Source: Rhizobium album (GTDB lineage Bacteria; Pseudomonadota; Alphaproteobacteria; Rhizobiales; Rhizobiaceae). Taken from it: DNA of 64,000 bases. The notes beneath the pieces were generated by a model, which had not been told where the DNA came from, ran no database searches, and worked only from the letters and a program-made list of their open reading frames with translations. Location of the stretch: contig NZ_QFBC01000003.1 of assembly GCF_003122325.1 (NCBI RefSeq), positions 124,001 through 188,000 of the forward strand, read 5' to 3'. Both the position numbers and the translations under genes were made by a program. Of the stretch, positions 38,851 to 47,998 are shown piece by piece (the stretch's first letter is position 1; each line of letters starts with the position of its first letter).

Positions 38851-39903
38851 TCAGCTCTGCCGCCCTTCCAGCCAGGCGTGCCATTCCTCGACGCTGCCAT
38901 GGAAGACGTTCAGGTCGATCTTGCCCTCGACGCCATGCGACAGGCCGGAGCCGGAATATTGCCAGAACACCCACTTGCGACCCGGATAGACTTTGGACGG
39001 ATGCTGGGCGACGGCGCGCAGCCAGAAGGGATAGTTGGTGAAGGCGCCGCGCAGATTGTCCTTGTAGAAATCCGGTGCCGTGTAGATCACCGGCCGCTTG
39101 CCGTAATGGCGCTCGAGCTTGTCCATGAAGACCTGCATTTTTTCACGCACGGTCTCCGGAGACGGACGGCGCTTGCAGCGCGACTCGCCGTTCCACTCGA
39201 CGTCGATCACCGGCGGCAGCGCGTCGGGATCGCGCGGCACGTTGCGGATGAACCAGTCGGCCTGTTCGGCGCCGGTGCGGCACCAGTAGAAGAAGTGGTA
39301 AGCACCCCGCTTCAGCCCGGCTTCCTTCGCCTTGCGCCAGTTGGTGCGGAACATCGGGTCGAGGTGATCGCCGCCATCGGTGGATTTGATGTAGGCGAAG
39401 TTGGCGCCCTGCGTGCGCAGCTTCGCCCAGTCGATGTCGCCCTGCCAGCGCGAGACGTCGACGCCATGCACCGCCATCTTGCGCGGCGAGCGCGAGCCGA
39501 AATTGATCGGCTTGGCATCGCGGAAGCGGTGGCCATAGACCCGCGAGCGCTTGCCGGGCAGCGGATCGATCGCCGGCGTGATCATCGCGACCTGCTCGAC
39601 CGGCTTTTCGCCCGGCACCGGCATGCTCAGAGACCGTTCCGGCACGAACACGTCGCTGCTCGGAACCTGACCGGCCCAGGCAAGCGCCTCCCGATTCTGT
39701 TCCGGCCTGGCCTCGGCAGTCGTCGTCTCGACGCCCCCGGTGCCGACATCGGCAACGGGAACCGGGGCAACGATGCCGGTTACGGAACTGGTCGTCTCCG
39801 GCGATGTCAGGCCGGCGGAAAGCGCATCCGGCCCAGAACTCGACGCGCAGGCCGAGAGCGACAGACATGTGAGAAAGAGAGCTGGCACAGTGGATAAACG
39901 CAT
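38851..39903 (-). CDS. Glycoside hydrolase family 25 lysozyme-like lipoprotein
   Basis: A 350 aa cell-wall hydrolase precursor. The signal peptide TVPALFLTCLSLSAC is followed by a lipobox-type Cys, so it is probably lipid-anchored. After a Ser/Thr/Val/Pro-rich linker (about 25-130) comes a GH25 muramidase domain (about 150-345): HGVDVSRWQGDIDWAKL, IDVEW with the catalytic acidic residues, and KWVFWQYSGSG. It would cleave the MurNAc-GlcNAc bond of peptidoglycan. ATG at 39903 is the start giving the signal peptide. No lytic phage genes adjoin, so it is a chromosomal envelope enzyme. Confidence 0.9.
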   Translation of the reverse strand: MRLSTVPALFLTCLSLSACASSSGPDALSAGLTSPETTSSVTGIVAPVPVADVGTGGVETTTAEARPEQNREALAWAGQVPSSDVFVPERSLSMPVPGEKPVEQVAMITPAIDPLPGKRSRVYGHRFRDAKPINFGSRSPRKMAVHGVDVSRWQGDIDWAKLRTQGANFAYIKSTDGGDHLDPMFRTNWRKAKEAGLKRGAYHFFYWCRTGAEQADWFIRNVPRDPDALPPVIDVEWNGESRCKRRPSPETVREKMQVFMDKLERHYGKRPVIYTAPDFYKDNLRGAFTNYPFWLRAVAQHPSKVYPGRKWVFWQYSGSGLSHGVEGKIDLNVFHGSVEEWHAWLEGRQS

Positions 39904-40043
39904 AGGAACCCGCACGCAGAACAAACAGCCGGACAAAACACGCCGACCTTGGGAAACCCGGAGGAACAATGACTAATGGAAATTTACCAAGAAAGACTGA
40001 ATCCAATCTTTACCGTCCCGGAACCGGACGCCGCCATTTACCG

Positions 40044-40068
40044 AAAACCGGCAAACAGCCGGGTTTTT
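40044..40068 (-). terminator. Second hairpin downstream of the suf operon
   Basis: A stem of AAAACCGGC and GCCGGGTTTT-type arms with a 5-base loop and T-tracts on both sides, about 200 bp beyond sufA. It could back up the first terminator of the suf operon. Confidence 0.45.
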
Positions 40069-40198
40069 CCACACGATTCCGCCGAACGGGCCAGGCCATC
40101 CGGAATCGGGAATTGCGTAAAATCAAAAGGCTGGAGCCGGTTTGGGCGTTTTCCGAAGAAGCTGCAGCGTTGCGAATTTTTTACGGCCTGGAAACGGT

Positions 40199-40231
40199 AA
40201 ATGCCGGATCGGCAGGTCCCGTCCGGCATTT
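40199..40231 (-). terminator. Terminator-like hairpin after sufA
   Basis: A 10 bp perfect stem (AAATGCCGGA / TCCGGCATTT) with a 13-base loop, 37-69 bp beyond the sufA stop codon. The T-run on the minus strand is short (ATTTA), so efficiency is uncertain. It lies where the leftward suf operon should end. Confidence 0.6.
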
Positions 40232-40267
40232 CTCCAATGCGTTCCGCGTCCCCGAAGGGAAAAATCG

Positions 40268-40660
40268 TCAGGCGCTGGCAGCCTCGGCCTGGCGCTGTTC
40301 GGCGAGTGCCGCAAGATCGGCAGGCTTCAGTTCGACCGACTCGCCGCAACCGCAGGCGGATGTCTGGTTCGGATTGGTGAAGGTGAAGCCGGACCGCAAC
40401 GTCGTCGTCTCGAAGCCCATCTGGGTGCCGAGAAGATAAAGTACGGCAGAGGGCTCGACCCAGACCTTTGCGCCGTCGCGCTCGATCAGGTCGTCCTTGG
40501 CGTTGGGTTCCGTCACCAGGTCGATGGTATATTCCATCCCGGCGCAGCCGCCCTTCTTGATGCCGACACGAATGCCCTTCGCTTCCGGCCCGGAATTCTC
40601 GACAATCGCCTTCACCCGCGCCGCCGCCGTATCCGTCATGCTCATCACTGCAAAGCCCAT
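40268..40660 (-). CDS. sufA: A-type iron-sulfur carrier SufA
   Basis: A 130 aa A-type carrier that receives Fe-S clusters from SufBCD and delivers them to target proteins. The cluster-binding cysteines are in GIKKGGCAGMEY and TSACGCGES (CxC). The rhizobial-type opening MGFAVMSMTDTAAARV starts at 40660, with AAGGAG 10 bases upstream; ATGs at 40645 and 40639 are alternatives. It is the last gene of the suf operon, after a broken parDE segment. A hairpin terminator follows. Confidence 0.93.
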   Translation of the reverse strand: MGFAVMSMTDTAAARVKAIVENSGPEAKGIRVGIKKGGCAGMEYTIDLVTEPNAKDDLIERDGAKVWVEPSAVLYLLGTQMGFETTTLRSGFTFTNPNQTSACGCGESVELKPADLAALAEQRQAEAASA

Positions 40661-41072
40661 CGGCCCAATCTCCTTCCACAACCGGGGTCGAGGTCCGGCG
40701 CTTCATGATTCAGAATGTAATTCCGCTTGGTAAAGGGTTCAATACCAACGTTTCGCCGAACCAGATTCGGCCAATGCCTTGCACCATGGACGACACGAAC
40801 GATGATCGCATGCGCTCCATCCCGTCGGAACAAAATCAGATAACCACCCTTGGGAAAAGTTCGGATCCCCGGCCTGATATCATCCCGCTCCTGCCCGATC
40901 GCTGGCAAATCTCCGAGCATCCTGCAGGTATCGAGAATCTCCCGATACCAGTTCCGCGCGCGGATGCCACGACGTCACCTGCAGAAGAAAACTCCCCAGA
41001 TCGGACGGCATCCCTCACCAGGGCGCTCAGTTTAGGTGTCAACTCCACATTCAGCCGTTCAATCTTGCCCAT
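40645..41072 (-). pseudogene. Fused remnant of a parDE toxin-antitoxin pair
   Basis: Reading leftward from 41072, the first 37 codons are a ParD-type antitoxin N-terminus (GKIERLNVELTPKLSALV, then SGEFSSAGDVVA). After a point near 40960 the continuation matches, in a shifted frame, the middle and end of a ParE toxin (NWYREILDTCRMLGDL, then PKGGYLILFRRDG and VVHGARHW). The antitoxin C-terminus and the toxin N-terminus are missing, as after an internal deletion. The ParE-frame part starts at an internal ATG (40920) and overlaps sufA. Neither protein should be functional. It sits between sufT and sufA, inside the suf operon. Confidence 0.75.
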
Positions 41073-41117
41073 TTGCCGCTCGGCCTCCGTGCGCACAATC
41101 CTAGCTTGAAAAACGGT

Positions 41118-41498
41118 TCAATACCAGCCGATGGCGACCTGGGCTTCTTCCGACATGCGGTCCGGCGTCCACGGCGGATCGAAGGTCATCGAGACTTCCA
41201 CGCCCGAAACGCCCTCGACCGCGCCGACGGCATTTTCCACCCAGCCGGGCATCTCGCCGGCGACGGGGCAACCCGGCGCCGTCAGTGTCATGACGATCTT
41301 CACCATGCGGTCGTCTTCGATGTCGATCTTGTAGATCAGGCCGAGTTCGAAGATGTCGGCGGGAATTTCCGGGTCGTAGACCGTCTTCAACGCCGAAATG
41401 ACGTCGTCGCTGAGACGCGCCAGTTCGTCGGCCGGAATCGTGGAATGGACGATCCCCTCACGGACATCAATCTTCTGTTCGCTTTCGTCCAGGCTCAT
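41118..41498 (-). CDS. sufT: SUF system assembly factor SufT (DUF59/MIP18 family)
   Basis: A 126 aa protein of the MIP18/DUF59 family, assigned as SufT when in suf operons and linked to Fe-S cluster maturation. Signatures are TVYDPEIPADIFELGLIYKI and TLTAPGCPVAGEMPGWVENA (with the conserved Cys in APGCP). ATG 41498 has GAGGAG 8 bases upstream. It follows sufS by 12 bp on the same strand. Confidence 0.9.
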   Translation of the reverse strand: MSLDESEQKIDVREGIVHSTIPADELARLSDDVISALKTVYDPEIPADIFELGLIYKIDIEDDRMVKIVMTLTAPGCPVAGEMPGWVENAVGAVEGVSGVEVSMTFDPPWTPDRMSEEAQVAIGWY

Positions 41499-41510
41499 CG
41501 CGGACACTCC

Positions 41511-42752
41511 TCAGGCAAAAAATTTGCGCGCATGTTCCAGCGCATCGGCCAACGCATCCACTTCGGCACGGGTATTATACAGGCCGAAGGATGCACGGCA
41601 TGTGGAGGTGACGCCGAAGCGTTTCAAGAGCGGCTGGGCGCAATGCGTGCCGGCACGCACCGCGACACCGCGACGATCGATGACCATCGAAACGTCGTGG
41701 GCATGGATGCCGGCAAGCTCGAAGGAGAAGATTCCGCCCTTGTCCGGTGCCGTGCCGAAGATGCGCAACGAGTTGATGGCGCTCAGGCGTTCCTGTGCAT
41801 AGGCCGCCAGATCCGCCTCGTGGGCGGCAATCGCGGCCCGGCCGATGCCGTCCATGTAGTCCAGCGCATAACCGAGCCCGATCGCCTGCACGATCGGCGG
41901 CGTGCCAGCCTCAAAACGGTGCGGCGGGTCATTGTAGGTGACGGCGTCCTCGGACACGTCGAAAATCATCTCGCCGCCGCCCTGGAAGGGCCGCATCTGC
42001 TTCAAGCGATCCATCTTGCCGTAGAGCACACCAATGCCCGACGGGCCGTAGAGCTTGTGGCCAGTCATCACGTACCAGTCACAATCGATGTCGCGAACGT
42101 CGACCGGCATGTGCACGGCACCCTGGCTGCCATCGACGAGCACCGGAATGCCACGCTCGCGGGCGATGCGGCAGACCTCCTTGACCGGCACGATGGTGCC
42201 GAGCGCATTCGACATATGGGTGATGGCGATGAGCTTGGTCTTTTCCGTCAGGCTTTTTTCGAAATCCTCGATATGGAAAGCGCCCTCTTCATCGACCGGC
42301 ACCCAGACGAGCTTGGCACCCTGCCGCTCGCGGATGAAGTGCCACGGCACGATGTTGGAGTGGTGCTCCATGATCGTCACGACGATCTCGTCGTCTTCGC
42401 CGATGTTCGGCATGCCCCAGCCGTAGGCGACCGTGTTGATCGCCTCGGTGGAGGATTTGGTGAAGACGATCTCGTCCAGCGAGCCGGCATTCAGGAAGCG
42501 GCGCACCTTTTCGCGCGCCGCCTCGTAAGCTTCCGTCGCCGCGTTGGAGAGGAAATGCAGGCCGCGATGCACATTGGCATATTCGTTGGAATAGGCATGC
42601 GTGATCGCGTCGATGACCACTTGCGGCTTCTGAGCCGAAGCGCCGTTGTCGAGATAGACGAGCGGCTTGCCGTAGACCTCGCGCGACAGGATCGGGAAAT
42701 CCCGCCGGATCGCTTCGATGTCATAGGCGGTCGGCGCCACAAGCTTGTCCAT
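41511..42752 (-). CDS. sufS: Cysteine desulfurase SufS
   Basis: A 413 aa type II cysteine desulfurase that donates sulfur to SufBCD as persulfide. PLP Lys is in VMTGHKLYGPSGIG and the catalytic Cys in RAGTHCAQPLL. The start ATG 42752 was chosen over a GTG at 42773. No SufE or SufU gene is in the operon. It lies 24 bp after sufD and 12 bp before sufT. This is the second desulfurase of the operon; the first is a more NifS-like enzyme at its 5' end. Confidence 0.96.
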   Translation of the reverse strand: MDKLVAPTAYDIEAIRRDFPILSREVYGKPLVYLDNGASAQKPQVVIDAITHAYSNEYANVHRGLHFLSNAATEAYEAAREKVRRFLNAGSLDEIVFTKSSTEAINTVAYGWGMPNIGEDDEIVVTIMEHHSNIVPWHFIRERQGAKLVWVPVDEEGAFHIEDFEKSLTEKTKLIAITHMSNALGTIVPVKEVCRIARERGIPVLVDGSQGAVHMPVDVRDIDCDWYVMTGHKLYGPSGIGVLYGKMDRLKQMRPFQGGGEMIFDVSEDAVTYNDPPHRFEAGTPPIVQAIGLGYALDYMDGIGRAAIAAHEADLAAYAQERLSAINSLRIFGTAPDKGGIFSFELAGIHAHDVSMVIDRRGVAVRAGTHCAQPLLKRFGVTSTCRASFGLYNTRAEVDALADALEHARKFFA

Positions 42753-42776
42753 GGTCTTCGTCCTATCCGGCACGCC

Positions 42777-44051
42777 TCAGGCGTGCCTGTCCAGCCATGC
42801 CGAGATGATGCCTTCCAGCGCCTCGACCAGGCTTTCCTCTTCCAGTTCCTCGACGATCTGCGCCACGAAGGCGTAGACGAGCATGGCCCGCGCCGTCTTC
42901 TCCGGCACGCCGCGCGTCATCATGTAGTACATGTGATTGCGGTCGATATCGGCAACCGTCGCGCCATGGCCACACAACACGTCGTCGGCGAAGATTTCCA
43001 GTTCCGGCTTCACCGAGAAATCGGCATCGTCCGACAGGAGCAGCGTGTTGCATGCCATCTTGGCATCGGTCTTCTGCGCCGCCTGGGCAACGCGGATCAT
43101 GCCCTGGAAAACACCGCGGGCGCGATCGAAGATGACGTTGCGGATGATCTCGGTCGAGTTCGTATGCGGCACGTTATGATCGAGCACCAGCGTCACGTCG
43201 GTATGCGTATCGCCGCCCAGGAGGTTGACACCGCGCAACGTCAGCTCGGAGCCCTCGCCGCTGACGGTGATGCGCAGTTCCTGCCGCACCAGCTTGCCGC
43301 CGGCGTTGACGACGAACAGGCGCAGCTTGGCGTCCGCGCCGAGTTCGACGCGGATCTGGCCGAGATGGGTATCGGCGGCGCCCTGTTCCTGCAGCACGAT
43401 CCAGGTGACTTCGGCACCGTCTCCGAGCGTCAGGGCACTGATCGAGGAGACCAGGGCCGCCTCGTCACCCTCGCCGCGATGGCGCTCGATGACGGTCGCC
43501 TTGCTGCCGGCGCCGAAGCGAACCGGGAAACGGGTATGCACCTGGCCGGCGCCGTGCAGCGACTGGATTTCCAGAGGCGCGGCGAGCTCCGCACCGTCAG
43601 CGATCTCCAGCACCAGCCCGTCACGTACGAAGCTGCCGTTGATGCGGCCGATGGCATCGTCGGCGCTCGCTTCGCGCAGGCCTTCGGCAGCGGTTCCGTC
43701 CACCAAGCTGTCGGCGTAACGGCGGACCGTGACACCTTCCGGTGCAGTTGCCGCATCGGCAGCGCCCTGCCGCAACGTCAGCACGGAGGCACCGGACACC
43801 AGCGGCTTGACCGCCGAGAGCGAGGGCGCCGGCTGTACGGCCGGCACGGCGCGCAGCAGCGCCCGCAGGTCGGTATAATGCCAGGATTCGATGCGGCGGG
43901 TCGGCAGGCCGCCCGTCTTCAGCTCGTCCAGCAGCCGGTCACGTACCGAAAGCACGGCGCCGTCGCCCGGCAGGTCACCGATCTGGGCGTTGTAGGCGTC
44001 GAGCAATGCGCTCTCCGCCGTCGTCAGCCGGTTCGTCGTTTGAATGTTCAT
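42777..44051 (-). CDS. sufD: Fe-S cluster assembly protein SufD
   Basis: A 424 aa beta-helix protein of the SufBC2D scaffold complex. The conserved C-terminal region is visible: CGHGATVADIDRNHMYYMMT and RGVPEKTARAMLVYAFVAQIV in two blocks, with the functional histidine in the CGHGA element. ATG at 44051 is favoured by AAGGA 8 bases upstream; ATG 44060 is the alternative. It follows sufC by 21 bp. Confidence 0.95.
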   Translation of the reverse strand: MNIQTTNRLTTAESALLDAYNAQIGDLPGDGAVLSVRDRLLDELKTGGLPTRRIESWHYTDLRALLRAVPAVQPAPSLSAVKPLVSGASVLTLRQGAADAATAPEGVTVRRYADSLVDGTAAEGLREASADDAIGRINGSFVRDGLVLEIADGAELAAPLEIQSLHGAGQVHTRFPVRFGAGSKATVIERHRGEGDEAALVSSISALTLGDGAEVTWIVLQEQGAADTHLGQIRVELGADAKLRLFVVNAGGKLVRQELRITVSGEGSELTLRGVNLLGGDTHTDVTLVLDHNVPHTNSTEIIRNVIFDRARGVFQGMIRVAQAAQKTDAKMACNTLLLSDDADFSVKPELEIFADDVLCGHGATVADIDRNHMYYMMTRGVPEKTARAMLVYAFVAQIVEELEEESLVEALEGIISAWLDRHA

Positions 44052-44072
44052 CGACGTCATCCTTCCCGCCGC

Positions 44073-44828
44073 TTAGGCTGCTTCCCCGATGATGTCGGCG
44101 TAGCCGTTGGCTTCCAGCTCAAGCGCCAGGCTCTTGTCGCCCGAGCGGATGATCTGGCCCTTGTAGAGGACATGGACGGTATCCGGCACGATGTAGTCGA
44201 GCAGGCGCTGGTAGTGGGTGATGACGACCACGGCGCGATCCGGCGACTTCAGCGCGTTGACGCCGTCGGCAACGATCTTCAGCGCGTCGATATCGAGGCC
44301 GGAATCGGTCTCGTCGAGAATGCACAGTTTTGGCTCCAGCAGCGCCATCTGCAGGATCTCCGCACGCTTCTTCTCGCCGCCGGAGAAGCCGACGTTGAGC
44401 GGGCGCTTCAGCATGTCCGGGTTGATCTGCAGCTTGGCGGAGGCTTCCTTGACCAGGCGCATGAAATCCGGGGTCTTCAGTTCTTCTTCGCCACGCGCCT
44501 TGCGCTGCTCGTTCATGGCGACCTTGAGGAACTGCATGGTGGCGACGCCCGGAATTTCGACCGGATACTGGAACGCCAGGAAGATGCCCTTGGAGGCGCG
44601 CTCGGCCGGATCGAGTTCGAGGATGCTTTCGCCGTTATAGAGGATGTCACCCTCGGTGACTTCGTAGTCTTCGCGGCCGGAGAGGATGTAGGAAAGCGTC
44701 GACTTGCCGGAGCCGTTCGGGCCCATGATCGCAGCGATCTCGCCCGGCTTCACGGTGAGGTTGAGGCCACGGATGATCTCGGTGTCGGTATCGGCGATCT
44801 TGGCGTGCAGGTTCTTGATTTCAAGCAT
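44073..44828 (-). CDS. sufC: Fe-S cluster assembly ATPase SufC
   Basis: A 251 aa ABC-type ATPase that powers the SufBCD scaffold. Walker A is GPNGSGKSTLSYILSG, the signature is GFSGGEKKRAEILQMALLEP, Walker B is LCILDETDSGLDIDALK, and the H-loop lies in VVVITHYQRLLDY. It is cytoplasmic, with no transporter partner. It follows the 73 aa coiled-coil gene by 47 bp. Confidence 0.97.
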   Translation of the reverse strand: MLEIKNLHAKIADTDTEIIRGLNLTVKPGEIAAIMGPNGSGKSTLSYILSGREDYEVTEGDILYNGESILELDPAERASKGIFLAFQYPVEIPGVATMQFLKVAMNEQRKARGEEELKTPDFMRLVKEASAKLQINPDMLKRPLNVGFSGGEKKRAEILQMALLEPKLCILDETDSGLDIDALKIVADGVNALKSPDRAVVVITHYQRLLDYIVPDTVHVLYKGQIIRSGDKSLALELEANGYADIIGEAA

Positions 44829-44875
44829 GGTTCATATCCAAAAATTCGGGGTCTTCTGGGGGAGCGAGCCGGTGC

Positions 44876-45097
44876 TCACTCAACGATATCAAGTCGTTTG
44901 CCGATGCGCTCGAGCTGGAGCTTCATCGCTGCGATGTCACCGTCCTGCGCCGTTTCATGCGACATGAAGGCAGCCATGTGCTGCTTCATCGACCGCATCT
45001 CGGCGCGGATGCCGCTGACTTCTTCCTTGAGGGAAGAGACGTCGGCGCGGATCACACGCAAATGCTCCAGAATGAGGTTCTCGACTTTCTCGTTCAT
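44876..45097 (-). CDS. Small coiled-coil protein between sufB and sufC
   Basis: A 73 aa protein with a continuous heptad-like pattern over its whole length (VENLILEHLRVIRADVSSLK, then EEVSGIRAEMRSMKQHM and LQLERIGKRLDIVE). No known domain is recognised and there is no cysteine. Its ATG starts one base after the sufB stop (TAAGATG), so it is translationally linked, and it lies 47 bp before sufC. The placement suggests a role with, or a regulatory by-product of, the SufBCD complex; this is inference. It also resembles small coiled-coil proteins widespread in genomes with no link to Fe-S. Confidence 0.7.
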   Translation of the reverse strand: MNEKVENLILEHLRVIRADVSSLKEEVSGIRAEMRSMKQHMAAFMSHETAQDGDIAAMKLQLERIGKRLDIVE

Positions 45098-45098
45098 C

Positions 45099-46568
45099 TT
45101 ATCCGACGCTGCCTTCCAGCGAGATATTGATCAGCTTCTGCGCCTCGACGGCGAACTCCATCGGCAGTTCCTGGATGACTTCGCGGACGAAGCCGTTGAC
45201 GATCAGCGCGATCGCCTCTTCTTCCGGAATGCCGCGCTGCATGGCGTAGAATTTCTGGTCCTCGGAGATCTTCGAGGTGGTCGCCTCGTGCTCCACCTTG
45301 GCCGTGGAATTCTTGACCTCGATATAGGGCACGGTGTGGGCGCCGCAGGTATCGCCGATCAAAAGCGAGTCGCAGTTGGTGAAGTTGCGGGCGTTCTCCG
45401 CCTTGCGGTGCATCGATACCTGGCCGCGATAGGTGTTGTTCGACACACCGGCGGAAATACCCTTGGAGATGATGCGGCTCGAGGTGTTCTTGCCGAGATG
45501 GATCATCTTCGTGCCCGAGTCGATCTGCTGGTGGCCGTTCGACACGGCGATCGAATAGAACTCGCCGCGCGAATTGTCGCCGCGCAGGATGCAGGACGGG
45601 TATTTCCAGGTGATCGCCGAGCCGGTTTCCACCTGCGTCCAGGAGATCTTCGAGTTGGCTCCACGGCAATCGCCACGCTTGGTGACGAAGTTGTAGATGC
45701 CGCCCTTGCCCTGCTTGTCGCCCGGATACCAGTTCTGGACCGTCGAATATTTGATTTCGGCATCATCCAGGGCAACGAGTTCTACGACGGCAGCATGGAG
45801 CTGGTTTTCGTCACGCTGCGGCGCGGTGCAGCCTTCCAGATAGGAAACGAAAGCACCTTCGGCGGCGATGATCAGCGTGCGCTCGAACTGGCCGGTGTTC
45901 TTCTCGTTGATGCGGAAGTAGGTGGACAGTTCCATCGGGCAGCGAACGCCCTTCGGCACATAGACGAAGGAACCGTCGGTGAACACCGCGGAATTCAGCG
46001 TCGCATAATAGTTGTCTGTGGTCGGCACGACCGAACCGAGATACTGCTTGACGAGATCGGGATGCTCGCGGATCGCCTCGGAGATCGACATGAAGATCAC
46101 GCCGGCCTTTTTCAGCTCTTCCTTGAAGGTGGTGACGACCGACACGCTGTCGAAGACGGCATCGACGGCGATCTTCGACTTCTCGACGCCGGCCAGGATT
46201 TCCTGCTCGCGCAGCGGAATGCCGAGTTTCTCATAGACCTTCAGAAGCTCCGGATCGACCTCGTCGAGCGACTTCGGACCGGCGGTGCTCTTCGGCGCCG
46301 CATAGTAATAGATGTCATTGAAATCGATCTTCGGATAAGAAACGCGCGCCCAGGTGGGCTCTTCGAGCGTCAGCCAGCGGCGATAAGCCTCCAGGCGCCA
46401 TTCGAGCATCCATTCCGGCTCCTGCTTCTTTTCGGAAATGAAGCGGATGATATCCTCGGAAAGGCCTTTCGGGGCCTTGTCGACTTCGATCTCGGTTTCG
46501 AAGCCGTATTTATACTGGTCCACATCGATCTGGCGGACCTGCTCAACCGTTTCCTGGACAGCAGGCAT
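45099..46568 (-). CDS. sufB: Fe-S cluster assembly protein SufB
   Basis: A 489 aa scaffold subunit on which the nascent cluster is built. The conserved tail [20 protein letters not shown], with a functional Cys, and the following [20 protein letters not shown] region are intact. The ATG at 46568 follows GGAGAAAGAC. It lies 143 bp downstream of the NifS-like desulfurase gene, long enough to hold an internal promoter, though none is obvious. Confidence 0.97.
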   Translation of the reverse strand: MPAVQETVEQVRQIDVDQYKYGFETEIEVDKAPKGLSEDIIRFISEKKQEPEWMLEWRLEAYRRWLTLEEPTWARVSYPKIDFNDIYYYAAPKSTAGPKSLDEVDPELLKVYEKLGIPLREQEILAGVEKSKIAVDAVFDSVSVVTTFKEELKKAGVIFMSISEAIREHPDLVKQYLGSVVPTTDNYYATLNSAVFTDGSFVYVPKGVRCPMELSTYFRINEKNTGQFERTLIIAAEGAFVSYLEGCTAPQRDENQLHAAVVELVALDDAEIKYSTVQNWYPGDKQGKGGIYNFVTKRGDCRGANSKISWTQVETGSAITWKYPSCILRGDNSRGEFYSIAVSNGHQQIDSGTKMIHLGKNTSSRIISKGISAGVSNNTYRGQVSMHRKAENARNFTNCDSLLIGDTCGAHTVPYIEVKNSTAKVEHEATTSKISEDQKFYAMQRGIPEEEAIALIVNGFVREVIQELPMEFAVEAQKLINISLEGSVG

Positions 46569-46711
46569 GTCTTTCTCCAATCCCGCCGGATTCAAGGTTC
46601 CAGCGGCTCTCGTTCATAGCGCGGAAAATTCCGCCTTCATGTAGGCGCCAGAGGCGCGTTTTCACACCTCTTGGCAAGCAGAAATTTGTCTTTCCGCAAA
46701 ATTCGGCCGCG

Positions 46712-47878
46712 TCAGGCGGCCTCACCGGCCGGTCTGCGCCGGCCGGCAATCTTTTGAAAGGCGGCAAGCACCCGGTCTATGTCGTCATCCGTCGTCGTCG
46801 GGCCGAGCGAGATGCGCAGGGCACCCAGCTTGGGATCCTTGCTCATGGCGGTCAGCACATGGCTCTCGCCGACCTTGCCCGACGAGCAGGCCGCGCCGGC
46901 CGACAGCGCGATCCCTTCCAGATCGAAGGCGATCTGGCCGGTTTCCGCCTTCAGGCCGGGCAGCGTGAAGAATGTCGTGTTGGCGACCCGCGTTTCATCA
47001 AGGCCATGGATCAGCACGTCGCTAGCCGCAATCCGCATGCCATCTTCGAGGCGGGCGCGCAAACGACCGATCGTCGCGTTGCGCCCGGAAAAATCCTCCA
47101 GCGCCGCCGCAGCGGCAGCGCCGAATCCGACAATAGCGGCCAGGTTTTCCGTGCCGGAGCGATGTCCCTTTTCCTGTCCGCCGCCCTGGATCAGGGGTTT
47201 CGGCATCAGAACCTCGCCGCGTGAAACCAGCGCGCCGACGCCCTTGGGGCCGCCGATCTTATGGGAGGAAACGATCAGGAAGTCGGCATCGAGCGCGGCG
47301 ATATCAATCGGCAGGCGCGAGGCAGCCTGAACCGCATCGACGATCATCAGGCCGCCCCTGGCATGGACCAGCCTCGCCGCCTCAGCGGCCGGCTGGACAA
47401 TGCCGGTCTCATTGTTGACCAACATGACGGCAACCATCGGCAGCCCGTCGGCAGCATCATGTCCGGCAAGCAGATCTCGCAACGCATTGAGATCCACCAC
47501 ACCGGCGCCGGTCACCGGAATTTCCGTGACACGATCCTTTGGAAAACGGCCACCCTCCCGCAATGCCGGATGCTCGATGGCCGAAACGTAAAGCCGGCCG
47601 ATCGACAACGGCGTGCGCCCCATGCGGAAAACCGGCGACAGAACGAGATTGGCGGCTTCCGTCGCACCGCTGGTGAAGACCACATGGCTGGCCTCGGCAC
47701 CCACAAGCGCCGCCACCTGGCGGCGGGCATTTTCCAGCATCGTCTTGGCCGCCCGGCCCTCGCCATGCACCGAGGACGGATTGCCGGGCAGGTCGAGCGC
47801 ACGCAGAACGGCCTCACGCGCTGCCGTCGATAGCGGCGCGGTGGCATTCCAGTCCATGTAAGTGCGCGTGATTGCCAT
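46712..47878 (-). CDS. NifS/IscS-like cysteine desulfurase (first gene of suf operon)
   Basis: A 388 aa type I-like cysteine desulfurase. PLP Lys is in SSHKIGGPKGVGALV and the catalytic Cys in LSAGAACSSGKVGESHVL. It opens with MAITRTYMDWNATAPLS, typical of rhizobial NifS-type enzymes (called sufS2 in Agrobacterium). The operon thus encodes two different desulfurases. The ATG 47878 is preceded by GGAAGAGGC. About 200 bp of upstream DNA holds boxes resembling RirA and Irr sites. Confidence 0.93.
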   Translation of the reverse strand: MAITRTYMDWNATAPLSTAAREAVLRALDLPGNPSSVHGEGRAAKTMLENARRQVAALVGAEASHVVFTSGATEAANLVLSPVFRMGRTPLSIGRLYVSAIEHPALREGGRFPKDRVTEIPVTGAGVVDLNALRDLLAGHDAADGLPMVAVMLVNNETGIVQPAAEAARLVHARGGLMIVDAVQAASRLPIDIAALDADFLIVSSHKIGGPKGVGALVSRGEVLMPKPLIQGGGQEKGHRSGTENLAAIVGFGAAAAAALEDFSGRNATIGRLRARLEDGMRIAASDVLIHGLDETRVANTTFFTLPGLKAETGQIAFDLEGIALSAGAACSSGKVGESHVLTAMSKDPKLGALRISLGPTTTDDDIDRVLAAFQKIAGRRRPAGEAA

Positions 47879-47977
47879 GCCTCTTCCGGTCATCCTTGCT
47901 GGCTCGTTGCATTTTTCTTGAAATTTCCGAGCGGCTTGCCTTATGACACCTTTCACAACGTGTGGATCCACACCAAG

Positions 47978-47994
47978 TTTCGAATGGTTCTAAA
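47978..47994. promoter_or_regulatory. Irr/ICE-like box upstream of the suf operon
   Basis: The 17 bp sequence TTTCGAA-TGG-TTCTAAA is one base off the published ICE consensus TTTAGAA-N3-TTCTAAA when read on the minus strand. It lies about 100 bp before the desulfurase ATG and overlaps the predicted transcription start near 47992. Irr is the haem-linked iron regulator of rhizobia. Prediction only. Confidence 0.6.
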
Positions 47995-47998
47995 CTGC

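Noticed and set aside
41073-46619. A 1848-codon open frame on the plus strand
   Set aside because: It is antisense to sufT, sufS, sufD, sufC and sufB, all of which are unmistakable; its composition (His, Asp, Arg, Gly-rich) is typical of shadow frames in GC-rich coding DNA.
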